From positions 221,139,291 to 221,203,290 of the forward strand of contig CM077115.1 in assembly GCA_039619475.1 (NCBI GenBank): a stretch of DNA of 64,000 bases, in the 5' to 3' direction. The stretch is from Icerya purchasi. Its lineage: Eukaryota > Arthropoda > Insecta > Hemiptera > Monophlebidae. The notes beneath the pieces were generated by a model. The model made no database searches and was not told where the DNA came from. It saw only the letters and a list, made by a program, of their open reading frames with translations. Shown one piece after another: positions 10,161 through 21,824 of the stretch (position 1 is its first letter; every line of letters begins with the position of its first letter). A program made the translations under genes and the position numbers.

Positions 10161-11260
10161 AACTGTAAGATTCGGTTTCGATGGCACTTGCATTCGCGAG
10201 AACGGACGGTGCATTTTGCGTGGTCGATGAGACTTCTACGTATTCGGAAAAATATATTACGAAAACATTAGGAATATTTGGGCTAAAAGGAGAGAGGGTA
10301 GTTTATAAATTTTAGTTCGGATTAAATTTTGTATACTTTCACTCGGAATTTTTAAAGTGGCTTTTCGAGGATGTTCAGCATGTACGGAGCGGACTATGCG
10401 CCTTTACAGTGGTGGCGGCGGTTGCAGGGCGAGAGCGGACAGTGCGCTTCCGCTGCGGCAGCGGCAATGGCGGTGGCGTGTGAGACCGAAGTCGCCGGCG
10501 TGGAAACAAAAAAGTTAGCTTAATTTTGAATATTTACGCTGAGAACTTTTGAACGCAGCGGTGCTTGGAAGGAAGGGGGTTTCTTTAGGCTTGGGAAAAA
10601 CTTTGATAGGTTAGAAGTTTAGGCTGCGAGATGGAAATGCCGTGTGCAAAGGATGTTGTGCGCATCGTATCTTATTGACTACCCCCATCAGATTCCTCGG
10701 TAGCAGCATGTACAGTATTACCGTTGTAAACCAGTTTTATTGTTAGAGACGTTGCTTGCTTTTTCCGTGATTTTTGGATAGTAATTGTACGCATTGCAAA
10801 GTTTATCTTTGTCTAGCCCTTAGTTGCGGACAGTTGGGGTTATTAGCAATCTTCATAAGACGCATTGTCTAACAAATTACTACTGTAACAATGTACGCTC
10901 ACTCCAATCCTTTTCTATCTCAGTCCGTTTCGTGCATAAAATTCTATACCTTCGACGCCGTGATTCTTAGAAACCGATCGGTTATATGATTTTTACCGTT
11001 ATACACCATGATGCTATATACACACATAACACACACACATTATCGTATATAACTTTGCAATGCCGAAAAATACTCTATAGTTAGTGACATCTGCTTAGAC
11101 AAAAAACCAAAAGTTGAAAATTTAAAAATATTAAAATAAAATACACGAATGGTATACTCGTATATCACGGAAAAATTTACTTAATCCCTGAACGTCCTAG
11201 TATTGCGGTATTAATCTTCTTCTTCTTTATAGTGCCATACTTAATTCCTGAACGTCGGCG
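9018..11260. other. No gene seen; diverged repeat array and (TA)n
   Basis: Between about 9010 and 10640 a loose motif recurs every one to three hundred bases: a TATTAATTT(C/T)GGTA block followed by (A/T)CTAATTTTG(A/G)A. It is seen near 9070, 9235, 9335 and more weakly near 10300 and 10510. A GC-rich patch (GGTGGCGGCGG, GCTGCGGCAGCGG) lies at 10405-10500. No ORF resembles a known protein. Confidence 0.35.
10117..10157. repeat. (TA)n microsatellite
   Basis: About 20 uninterrupted TA units. Confidence 0.95.
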
Positions 11261-11350
11261 ACTACCTATTATTCGTACATCTCAGCTGTACGGACATAGG
11301 TAGTGTACTAGGCAATTGTTATATGCAACGCAGGTGTACACACGCAAGAC
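11261..11350 (-). repeat. tRNA-SINE tail fragment
   Basis: Read on the minus strand this matches 22520-22612 closely: GTCTTGCGTGTGTACACCTG, GCGTTGCATATAA, TTGCCTAGTACACTACCTAT and GAGATGTACGAAT occur in the same order. Only the 3' part of the SINE is present; the tRNA-like head is missing. Confidence 0.75.
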
Positions 11351-12286
11351 TTTAATAATAATATCCGTTAATAGTTATCTAATAAATTCAACCATTTCGC
11401 TACACGTTTTATCGATATAGATGTTGATATTTTACCGATCTAGTCAGATTGTTAGTTTTAAAAATAAATTTCACAAAACGTAAAACACGAGTGATGATTA
11501 GGCGATGTAGAGATTTTTATTGGCGTGGAATGGTCTATAATAAAAAAAAAATACCTAATTTTAGACGGAGATGCAAAATATCTATATGTATATATAATTA
11601 TGTTGCAGAAATATTATGAGTGCACCAGGGCGGTTGTCTTCTGTTTCGTCTTTTTCTTCGGCATTTTTCGGCGAGAGCGGGGTCTGCTTGACTTATGGCA
11701 CACTTCCAGCCAGAACGGTCAAATATATTAGGGGTGGGTCTACTTCGACTCCGCCGACATCAGCCACGACGGCATCCATGCATCTTTTTTTCGGTCTAGC
11801 GGTTGTGATACACAAAGATATCTTTTAAGATCGATTTATTACACCATCAGCATAGGTGTGTACCGCCGAAAATATTTGTATCTATAGAGATAGATTAGTG
11901 GTGGTCTATTCGCATTCTTACGCATTTTAATCAATCGATTAAAATGATGGGTAGCGCGATATGAGTAATATTAGAAATAATTACGACGATGATGAAAATT
12001 TTTTTTTATTGTTCGGAGATTTCCCTGTCCCAAAGGTCGAAATTTTTTTTGGCATTGTGTGAGTGACGACATAATTGTGTAGAAAAAAATAATACCGATA
12101 AAAGTAATTGCGAGAAAATTAGTAAAGTTGCTGATCGGAAATTTTCCTATTTTAGAGACTTAAAATTAAGGCATCGATTTAAGAACGCAAGTGTGATAAT
12201 CGTTACTGTTAATTAATAGAATTACGTGCGGAAAAATTATACTTATATAATTAAATGCGCCATTATTGCGTGCGCGTAGCTGCGAA
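11351..12286. other. No gene seen
   Basis: An open frame at 11616-11828 (+) follows an acceptor-like TTATGTTGCAG and lies in slightly GC-richer sequence. Its protein (begins MSAPGRLSSVSSF) resembles nothing I know, and I do not call it. The rest is AT-rich without features. Confidence 0.3.
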
Positions 12287-12611
12287 CAGGGGCGTCGCCA
12301 GCCGATGAGCTGGGGATGTGGGCAAGATGAGTTGCCAGCCGCCAGTGGGTGGGGGAGATGATAGAAAGAGGATATGAGTTATTCGGAAAAATATAATTTA
12401 TAAGTTGTTAAGGCTTGATATTCTATTAAACAAGAATAAAATCTTAATTAAAACATAATTTTCGTGGGCTTCTGGTAAATTTTTCTACTACTTTATTATA
12501 AAAGTCTTCCAAATTGTCCATGATTACGCGCCTATGAATACTCATCATGGTCAGTTGATTAAAAAGTTTCAAGGCTCCAGGGCGGCCTGCCCCCCGCTGG
12601 CGCAGCCCATG
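12287..12611. mobile_element. hAT-like MITE (325 bp)
   Basis: The left end CAGGGGCGTCGCCAGC and the complement of the right end CATGGGCTGCGCCAGC agree at 13 of 16 positions, and CAGGGGCG is a common hAT terminus in insects. The flanking octamers GCTGCGAA and AGTTCTAA match only in part, so the target duplication is decayed or absent. No coding capacity. Confidence 0.45.
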
Positions 12612-12710
12612 AGTTCTAATGTAATAGAAATCATTTTCAGCACGTGTGAATAGATAGTTTAGAAAATTATAAGAGAAAAAGAGAAAACTATACGTGTCTA
12701 TTCGTACTTT

Positions 12711-13460
12711 AATTTTTTTTTTTATTTAAAAAATAAGCTGCGAGTGTCACAGGGCAAAAATGCCCGTTGTGTGAGTGCCCAACACTCTTATCAACGTTTA
12801 TTAAACAAAGATACAAATTAAAAAAATTACAACTATTTTAACTAATTCCATAGATTACTAATAAATCTAACATAATATTTAGTTAAGATTATATATACAC
12901 ATTACAAAACATAACATGGCGCGTAATATGCATCTGTACACCGGTACGTGCCAGACAGTTTAATATTTCCAGATCGAAAAACGTGATCCTCTGATAGAAA
13001 CTTAAAAACCACGAAGGACACGACAAAGTTAAAACCAAAATCCATAAATAAAGAATTATTAAAGAGTAGCGAAATATAGAACGTAACTTGATCGTCAATC
13101 TTTGCACCATTTCTTCAGCCATTCTTGCGCCTCTTTTTTCCACACACCAATTTTTTCTCCCTCTAGTATATATCATTAGGGATTGTACTTATTTAAATTA
13201 ATTAAAACTGCTGAGTCATCAGTGTTATCAATTTGTAGATTTACGATCCAGGGATAGATGTAATATGTATTACTTTGGTTTCTTGTTAACCGGATTTTCT
13301 CCCTGGATGGTAATTTTATATTTTTAACATTGAATTCTAGTAATCTATAATAGAAATAGTGCATATCAGGGTGGGACATTTCACCGTATTCTTTCCACTA
13401 TGTTCTCCCAGAGTCGTTTATCTTCCAGTAGGGGAGTATAAATGAAATGATGGATTAAAA
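12711..13460 (-). mobile_element. LINE family B, copy 2 (3' end only)
   Basis: Minus-strand 3' terminal part of a family B LINE. It encodes the C-terminal RT region: YYRLLEFNVKNIKLPSREK, then YYIYPWIVNLQIDNTDDS, then MIYTRGRKNWCVEKRGARMA. This parallels copy 3 (KLLEFNVNRIQLPSR, DNTDDS). The 3' UTR hairpin CACACAACGGGCATTTTTGC followed by CCTGTG lies at 12738-12776, before an A/T-rich tail at 12711-12735. Two frames are needed to read it, so it is a pseudogene. Confidence 0.8.
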
Positions 13461-14914
13461 TTATGTGAACGATATCAGTAATATTAAAAATAATTACGGG
13501 AATAATAAAAAAAGTTTTATTGCTTAGAAATTTTCCTTTATCGTAAGAACTGAAATTGATACTGTGAAGTGCGAGTAAAAAGAAGAATCATTAAAATCGG
13601 TTCACCTAGAAAAAAGTTCTGAGGTAACACACATAAAAAAAAAGAAAAATATAGTCGAATTGAGAACCTCCTCCTTGTTAAAAATGACACATGACTGTAC
13701 AGAACGAAACCGATAAAAATAATAATTCGTAATATTAATAATTAGAAGAAAAAAAATTAATTCCGTTAGGCTTCGGTGTGCTCAAGTGCGTACGGTGGCG
13801 TACCTAGTTCGGCCGGTTATTTAGACAATATAGAATATCAAACGAGGACGTGCAAGAGGGAAATGCATACACGCTGTAGTCAAGGATGTAATGTACATAT
13901 GGTTGGTCGGATGAAGTTTACCGGCTATACAAAATCTTTACGGTTCTTGGAAATGCAGAGGTCAGCGGTTGATGCTTGTGCGTGTATCCGGGTGAGGATA
14001 GGCATGAGATGATGTTGATGACTTTTGCACGTGTACGAAATTGTACGTGAGTGTATGTGCGCGATCGCGAAAAATATTCTTGCGTCAAATAACGGTAATT
14101 GAGGTGCACGGCAGTCTTGCAGACAGTGGCAGCCGTAATGATTGATAGTTGCTCTATGACATCCATCGGCGGAGGGTGAAAAATTCTTGGAAATGCAGAC
14201 ATCGGCGGCTACAATAAAACTCTTGGAATTGCGCACGGTTGCATCGGTGTAATCCTTGGGGAACGACGTGGATGAATGGTGGAAGAAGTGTTAGTTTTGG
14301 CGGTTCAGCGTGGGGTGCTGCTGTGGTTAGTTTTCGACATGAGTTTTTAACATGCCGAAAGATCGCGCAATCAGTCAATAGTTAGGGTAGCATTCGCTAC
14401 TACTCCCGGATACACCGGGAACATTAAAATGCACCGATATCGAGTGCTGATTGCAGCGGCCAGATCTGGCCGTGAAGCGGAATTTTAAAACTGAAATTTG
14501 GTTTGTGAATGGAAAAATCGAGTCGGAGAAGCGTTATAATTAAGGTGCAGACTTTAATTAATTGAATGATAGAAAGAGTTTTCTAATGATTATAATTAAA
14601 GGACAGATTTTAATCGATCGAGGAATATGACGTCCTCGGTGATGTCACTAATGTCTTATTCTACGCGCTGCTTGCTAATTTTTAGCTTAAAACTCCGTTC
14701 AAAGAGAACAAATTTTCAACAGACACTACCGAACAGTCTGCCCAGAGTCTGTTAACCTTCTCTGTTTTATGCTAAAAATTATTTTTCGTTAAAACTATTA
14801 GACCGTTGAGGCTCTGAATCTATTAGCTTGTACAAATTATTTCATTTCCTTTCCTTAAGCTCTTATACTTTTTTCTTCCGACTGATATAAAATAGTGTTA
14901 TTCTTTCGATATTT
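13461..14914. other. No gene seen; short imperfect repeats
   Basis: GC-richer than its surroundings from 13770 to 14450. The block TTCTTGGAAATGCAGA plus (C/G)(A/G)TC(A/G)GCGG occurs at 13944 and 14184, and a weaker copy at 14221. Overlapping frames of 70-100 codons on both strands are shadows of this composition; none resembles a known protein. Confidence 0.35.
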
Positions 14915-14922
14915 CAATTCCG

Positions 14923-15466
14923 GTGTCGTGTTCAGAGCGATCCGCCAATAATGGTGTGAAGAGCGACCATCGGATTCTTTTTATTATTATTATTATTATA
15001 TTCGACTTGGACGACCGTGTTCAGACATTATTATTATTATTATTATTATATGCGAACTAGAGCGGCCAAGTTATTTTGTTAAAACTGCTAGAAATGATAA
15101 TACACGACTAGAAGCGTAATTTTCAACTGAAACTATATCGAGCATTTAGGTAACGGTGCGTTTTATTGGAAAAATTAAAAACCGGATGTGAGTACGCCTC
15201 CATTCATCTATTATCATTTTACATTAACAAAAATGATATACATTGCCTAGGCATTTTGCATTAAATTACATTTTTTTATTATATTGCATACTTTAATGTT
15301 AATATAGAAATATCAAGTTTAAAGTAAATAATAACGAATTTATAAATTACATAATTTATAAGAAAACCGTAACAGAATATGATCGCAGTTCATTGTAGTA
15401 ATAGATCGGAGATTTCCAGGAAATGACCTTCGCTGTCTCTTTTGGTCGCTCTGAACACGTAACCTC
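14923..15466 (+). mobile_element. TIR DNA element, copy 2 (intact, 544 bp)
   Basis: The left end GTGTCGTGTTCAGAGCGA and the right end with TCGCTCTGAACACG are inverted copies. CAATTCCG occurs exactly on both sides (14915-14922 and 15467-15474), an 8-bp target site duplication. Internally it follows copy 1 (6161-6656 and 8944-9009) almost base for base, apart from TTA repeat number, a duplicated subterminal unit and small changes. No ORF. It shows what copy 1 looked like before LINE B1 landed in it. Confidence 0.8.
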
Positions 15467-15474
15467 CAATTCCG

Positions 15475-17688
15475 CCTTCTTTGTGAAGTTGTTCAATATA
15501 TACACGCGCCGCATAAAGTTAATATCGGACGGTTCGAATGTTATAATATGAAAAAAAACGTTGAGAATTAATTTAAGAAGCGTAAGCGCATCTAAATGAA
15601 TCGATGAAACCGGTTCATAGCGCGAAGCGTAAAGCTATTTAACGATTTTTATATTTAGAATGTAGAAAAGTTTAAGTGCGGCGGTTTAAACGGTCAATCG
15701 TTGACGGGCGAGAGTAAATTACACTTAATTGGTTTCGAAGGTAGTATTTGCAGACGGGCTGGAGGCGGAAGATAATTTCAGATTGATGAATTTGGTAGGG
15801 TATAACGAAAGAGGCATGAAGGCCCATTCGCGATATTTATTTAATGCTACAAACCGGAGTAAACGCTACTTGGCCTCAAACTGTGTACTTTTCTGATCGT
15901 ACGGCTTACCGCTGAGAAGGGAAAGCCGTTGTTGCAGAGAGCTCGTTCGCACAAGGGCGTCGGCGAGAGATGAAAAAGGCGTAGGAAATCGCAGCCGAGG
16001 GAAAGTTCAAACAATTTAAAAGGCGTCGATTTTTCGAGGCTTTTATGAAGACAGTGTCAGGGGCTGGAACTTGCAGCTTTTAGGGGAAAATTTTTTGGGT
16101 CCTGGAAAAATACAGAGACCGATTCGGTAGCAACAGTCGTTTTCGCTCTTCTTCCTACGTAAGACGTGTAATCTCTTTTATTTTCCTTACTGACCTCTGT
16201 ATATTCGTGTACAATACCTGCGCTCATGTGGCTCGAGGCTAAAAACAGTGCCGGCGAATAAAAACGTGTCTGCGCGCCTCATATATTCGATAAAGGCGAA
16301 GCAATATGTAGCGACTCATTATTTACCTTTAAACGCAGTCACGCACACCGACGCAAGCACGAAGGGGTTTTCTCGGTTCTGTACTATATTCATATAGAGT
16401 ATTCTCGTTCGGAACACACGTTGATATCGGGGTCAGCGAAGGATTTTTCAACTTTGAAAAGACCTACAAAAGAGCTTTATACAGAAGATGTTCTACTTTT
16501 TTTTAATGTTACACTAGATTTTTTTCTGCGCGGTTCCTCATTTTTTCTTTTTTATTCGTTTTCCATTTCTCTGCCTTCTCACAAAAACACGTTTTTACCT
16601 GAACTTTGCTCCTTAATATTATTCAAATGCGTACTACACATATGAATTCTCACTATTATAATGCGCGCCTTGAGAAAATTGCCTACCCTCCTGTTAAATG
16701 ATTCCGTTTTAAACGTTCTTTCGCATAGTTCATAGTTATTTTCGAGATAATTCTTTTTATAGCTTTACGGAGAGCACATTAGAATGGGCAGATATGATAA
16801 ACATCGGCCAAAATCCGTTATCTTTTGTTGTTTTCACTTCTATCATCACGGTTTGGAGGACAGTTAGGATGGCCTTTTTTTTTTCACGCATATTTCGGTG
16901 TGGTGAATACGATCTAGATTCAATATAATGTGGTTGTGTGTGTGTGTGTGAGTTTATACAAACTGTTACAAACGCAAGCTCCATGCTAGTGGGCGCTTAT
17001 TGTTATTGGAATGGATAAAAAAAGTCGACTAAAAATAGATGTATAAGAAGAAAATGGGAATAATTTGCCGTCGTGCATAGATATCTGCGTAAGAAAATTT
17101 TCTCCTCGATGAACCGTGCAAAAATTTGCACACTGGCCGCTCGACGACGACACCGTTCACAACGTCTTTGAATTCATCACGCACTCGGGGTAGATCACTA
17201 TTGCCGTTTATTGCGAACACTACACATATGCATTTATCCCGTAACTATATCAGGCAGTACTCGCAATATTTGCAACAACATACATGAAAGACATAACATA
17301 ACCAGCGAAACTGCTATCGCGTCAATTAACAATTCCCCCGCAATTATTTACTAACAACGAAGTCCAACAGTATAGCAGCAGATTTCATCTAATAATAATA
17401 ATAATGAACACGTTTACAATGTAGAAAAAAGTAAATACATTTAAAAACAAAACAAAAACAACCGACTACTTTGTCGCAATTCGATTTTTATAGTTCAATT
17501 GATCATATTAAATTTTTCGTTATCAATTCCAAAGCTTACCACCCATTGAATCTAGCACCTGCACAGTTCACGGTCATGTTTTTCATACATATAAAGCATG
17601 TGAAGCATAACGAATACATCAAAATCTTTAAAAATCAAAACGTTCAGACCATGCGATCCACTGTAGGCTGCGTTCAATATGGGTAACT
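15475..17688. other. No gene seen
   Basis: Probably intronic or intergenic single-copy sequence. It holds a (GT)n tract near 16934-16950 and short unrelated frames. No transposon similarity noticed. Confidence 0.35.
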
Positions 17689-17895
17689 CCGGGGACACAG
17701 TTATATTCTCGGAAATATATCCGCGTTCGGACACAGCCGGATATATTTCCGACGATACGTGATTTAACATGTATCTCAACTGCGAAAGACGTCATGCAAC
17801 GAACAAATGTTGTCATTCCCTGGACACAGTCGGATTTAGCTCTTGGGCGGGCTGATTTAACATATCTAATTTCCGAAAGCGCAAAGGAAAATCTC
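17689..17895. repeat. Perfect 15-bp hairpin and GGACACAG repeats
   Basis: TCGGAAATATATCCG (17709-17723) and its exact complement (17738-17752) flank a 14-nt loop. GGACACAG, or close to it, recurs at about 17694, 17729 and 17818. The two downstream units each continue with CGGAT and, further on, GATTTAACAT, giving an imperfect tandem duplication of roughly 90 bp. Confidence 0.6.
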
Positions 17896-18001
17896 GATCG
17901 GAGTTGGAGTTGAGAAGCGGATCTATATCAGCAGTCGGAAAGGACACATCTTATATGTACACAAAACGGCTGTAGCGGAGTTGATTTGCGCATCTCTAGT
18001 T

Positions 18002-18003
<2 letters not shown>

Positions 18004-18044
<41 letters not shown>
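18004..18044. repeat. (TA)n microsatellite
   Basis: About 20 TA units, followed by a short interrupted (GT)n near 18075. Confidence 0.95.
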
Positions 18045-18045
<1 letters not shown>

Positions 18046-19724
18046 TTTTAAATACATGTTTTATAGAATGAACTGTGTGTGCGTGTGTGTGCTAGGTCCA
18101 GTATGTGGTGAGCTTAACTATGGAATACTATTCCGGACGACAAGTACATGGCATTTTTAGAATTTCCAATAATACCATCACCGTCATATGGTTCTTTTGA
18201 TACCGGCAAGTGTAAGGTTACCGTTTTGATTTATTAACAATATTGATTATGAACTACGTATTCGAGCCTAGGAACATAGGATATACCTTTAAAAAACTTG
18301 TATTGTTGGAATTATTGAATTTGTTCCAAAAAAAAAAAAACGAAAAAAGAACAAAATTTTTTAAAATTATTTCTTTTTTATTCAAATAATTGGCTGCAGA
18401 CCTGTCACACATTATCCTCCACAAACCATTTATTTAGAAGCTGAAAATTCCTACATTATGCTTTTTTACGATCACACTAATATTCAGCCCTCTTGTTTTA
18501 CACATGAATTTCGATTCGAATTTCAGATTACCGGACTAGTTTTTCAACCGGGGGAAAGTCGCGCAATTCTTATATATCTTCCGTCAGTACTTTGGAAAAC
18601 AAAAGTTTTTATTTGCTTGTATTTTTTATTTATTTTTTTTTTTTTTTGTAATCTCCAAAAAGAGAAGGAGCTGCTGCTTATTAGCGAAAAGAGCTTTCCA
18701 GAAGTAAAACGAGAAGGGAAAAGAAAACTTGACAGTTGTTCGCCCGACTGTACCTGATCTCATTTTAGTCAGTTCGGGTGTTTAACAAACCGGGCCTAAC
18801 ATTCTTCATCGGCAACACATTCAATTTTTGCACCCATCTGTAAAATTTTTGGCAGCATATTTTAAAGGAAAAGTCCGGAGCCTGTACGCACTATTCCGTA
18901 AAATTAGTAATTTTTGTGTCAGAACTACGGGTATACTACATAAACGCTTTATCCTGACAAATGACTCTGACAAACAATTCTGACAAGCGAATATCGTGAA
19001 ATGGGTGGCCCCGCTCTAGCTTAATTGTAGATCACGTTGATCGTCGCTATTACGAAATGAATTTTCTTTGCTCGTTTAGAAAATCGCTTATTCTAGCGAA
19101 TTTAAGAAATTCCTCCCTTCGTCACGTTACACCGAGATTATAGTGTCTAATCTCAGATGTTGTTCCGGAATTTTTATTACATAAAAAGGGCTCTTGACCT
19201 TTTTTCTATTTTTTTTTTTTTATTTTTCCGTTGCTAGTAGTTGACCTAAAACGCCAACGACCCCGGTGATAGGCGCATATAAATTGTGAAAGAATTATTT
19301 CATCACATTTTCACACCTTTTAATCATAATCCCGATGTGGAAGATTTTTACTCGTCCAATCTATTCCTAATTATCGATATATCGGATAAGTTTAAATCCA
19401 AGTAAACTTTCATTTTTCTTTCGATATAAAATAGATTAAATGACGTTTTATCATAGGCTGGAAAATCGTAAAATTTTCCACAAAATATTTCGATCTCACC
19501 CGAATGCTCTACATAGGTCGTTTTCTTTTTTCCACTAAAACTTCCCACTGGAAACTTTTGCGGCAATATTTACGCCTGCAACATGCCTGCCAGCGGTTTA
19601 TTTAGTTATTCGGCACATTGATGTTTATGCATAAGAATAAAAATAAAAAAAAACAAAACAACAATACTAGTAATAAATAAACTACCGACGAAATAATTCG
19701 GTTTTCGGACAAGTAAATTTAGTT
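18045..19724. other. No gene seen
   Basis: AT-rich, with A13 near 18330 and several T tracts. The frames at 18458-18757 (+) and 19348-19566 (-) are low in complexity and match no known family. Confidence 0.35.
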
Positions 19725-21182
19725 GTTGCGGACCGACATTTCAGCTAGAATGTATAAGAATGAAAATGCAAAATTTAAATTTTGCAGGCTCTCGAGGAAA
19801 TTAGACGAATCTGGATTTTCACATAATTTAATAAAACCGTTCGAAGGTTATCTGAAAAATAGATATCAGTATGTCCAGGTTAAATATTGTAGATCGCCTT
19901 TCTTTCTGTGTCCTTCAAGCGTACCACAAAGTTCCCATTTTTATTCTGGCTCTTTATTAACGACTTACCTAATGCAATACAGCACTCGAAAATTCTCCTA
20001 TATGCGGATGGTGCGAAGTTATTTAGAGAGATAAAGAATATTGAGGATGTGTATTTATTGCAAAAGGATATTAATAGTTTTATGCGCTGGAGTATAGCGA
20101 ATAATGTACTAGTAAATACGTCGAAATGTTATTATACTACATTCACTCGCAAATATTTTCTCGTTAGCAGCTCGTACAATATTGATGGTTTTGTTTTGTA
20201 AAAGGAAACAATGGCTAAAGATCTAGGAATCACTTTAGACACTAAACTCACTTTTAAGCCGCATATTATTTAAGTGGTCAGTCGAGCTAGGAAAATGCTC
20301 GGATGTGTGATACTGCCGGAATTTCATGCACATCGAAACTTATTAATTTGTGTTTATACTGCTCCTTAGTCCGCTCACATCTAGAGTTTGCATCAATAAT
20401 TTGGGTTACCGGGTCTATTGAAACGATAAATATGGTTGAGAACGTGCAAAAGAAATTTTTGGGGCATCTGCAGTACAAATTTATCGAACTATATGACAGC
20501 AAATTCGTGACTGGTTTGGGGATTAGGAGTTTTGAGGGACGCGGAAATGTAGCAGGACTTTCTTTCTTATATAAACTAATCCATGGCAAATTAGATTGCT
20601 CGCCACTTTTAGAGAATATAAGCTTAAGGGTTCCTGTCCATAACGTTAGTCGAAGCGAGGTATTAGCGATAGATTTATAATAACTTAGATAAGGAACACG
20701 GTGTGACATTGACATTTTTCATAGAAATAAATTCAGGAAGTTTTTAAAAATCATTCAGGATATTTTTCAATAGAAATGTGTGGGGTTGCTTGGAGTATAA
20801 ACTGTTACGTCTATGTGTTGGAATATGTTGCATTACTGTAAATTTTAATTTTATTACTTTTCTATGTGTATTTATCGGTAAGAGATTGATATAAATTATG
20901 CGTTTACTTATCTATGTATGTGTTATTCAATTTTGAAGAATGCTTATTTTCCTATGTGTGCTTCTATTTGTAAATTATATTGACATATATGCGTATGTAT
21001 GTATGTATGTGTGTGTGAGCGTGTGTGTGCATGTATGTATGTGTGCATGGATACATGTGTATATAGTGTATGCTTGCTTATTTCTCTATTTATTTCGTAT
21101 TTTTATATATATATATATTGTGCTGTACATTACTTGGCCTTCAGGCTGTTGTACTGACGATTTGTAGATAAATAAATAAATA
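19725..21182 (+). mobile_element. LINE G (CR1/Jockey-like), 5'-truncated
   Basis: Plus-strand LINE with RT sequence from about 19740 to 20690, an untranslated region of about 400 bp rich in TATGTG repeats, and a 3' end of TTTGTAGATAAATAAATAAA. A short tandem repeat tail rather than poly(A) is typical of CR1/L2-type elements. The endonuclease is absent. Reading the protein needs several frame changes. The palm block Q-SSH--LFINDLP and the thumb AxVRSHLEFASIIW identify it. Confidence 0.8.
19740..20690 (+). pseudogene. Reverse transcriptase of LINE G, frameshifted
   Basis: Successive frames give SGFSHNLIKPFEGYLKNRYQ (fingers/palm), then FLFWLFINDLPNAIQHSKIL with LLYADGAKLF, where the catalytic YADD is changed to YADG. 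These are followed by the SKC block and, after a stop, KDLGITLDTKLTF. The thumb continues as VRSHLEFASIIWVTGSIETI and NVQKKFLGHLQYK. At least three frameshifts or stops, plus loss of the second catalytic Asp, make it non-functional. Confidence 0.8.
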
Positions 21183-21349
21183 CTACCAGCAAGTGTTGCT
21201 CTGCGTAGTGTGCGAGCGTTCTCATTTACTGCTGTTTACATCTGACGATGACAAGTCAACCGATTAGTTTGGTTGAAGCGGTTGAAACGAGCGCGTTTAA
21301 TAATAATTTATTCTCAAATCCGGATTTCTTTTATCTCTTTATCCAGCCT

Positions 21350-21822
21350 AATCTACTGTCGTATCCAGGTTTTCCAATTTTCCCTCTATGCGACGTTCAA
21401 CTCTCTCTCCAATCTGTCGCCTACGCTTTGAGCACAATTTGCTTCCTGCTTCCTTATTTCGTTTCTTTCTAATTCTCTCTCCTCTCTGTCCCCTACACCC
21501 TTCCTCTCACAAATTTATAGGTGACGCTAATCACATTTTGTTTCGAGTGCATTTGTATCGCTTCCGAACGTTCTTTCTTTTACTTTTCTCTTCTGTCAAT
21601 TGGTCTTCCAACTCCGTATTGTACATCTTTTGTTCTCTCCTTGCCATCACTCTCGGTCATTTCAGCACTTGAGTCTTTTCTACCCTCCATATCTATTCGC
21701 ATAAATATCTGATTCGCTTCTCATCCTTTTCTCTTTTCTTGAGCCAATGTCTTTTTTGACAAACCCAACAGTCTTTTGGAATTCCGTACATATAATGTAT
21801 AATAATAAAAAATAAAAAAAAC
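21350..21822 (+). mobile_element. LINE family A, copy 4 (3' end)
   Basis: Encodes the family A C-terminal tail over several frames: RLRFEHNLLPASLFRF, then SPLCPLH and DANHILF, then ASERSFFYFSLLSIGLPTP. The LLSIGLPTP block matches LLDLGLPTP in copy 5 and LNLGLPAP in copy 1. The Cys/His spacing is that of the zinc knuckle after RNase H. It ends in an A-rich tail near 21805-21822, directly next to LINE G, so it is a short 5'-truncated insertion. Confidence 0.7.
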
Positions 21823-21824
21823 CC

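Noticed and set aside
11616..11828. Possible exon MSAPGRLSSVSSF after an acceptor-like TTGCAG
   Set aside because: No donor at a fitting place, no recognisable similarity, and composition close to that of neighbouring non-coding sequence.
13776..14378. Overlapping frames of 70-103 codons on both strands
   Set aside because: All overlap one another in a GC-richer patch and none has a recognisable motif, so they look like chance frames.
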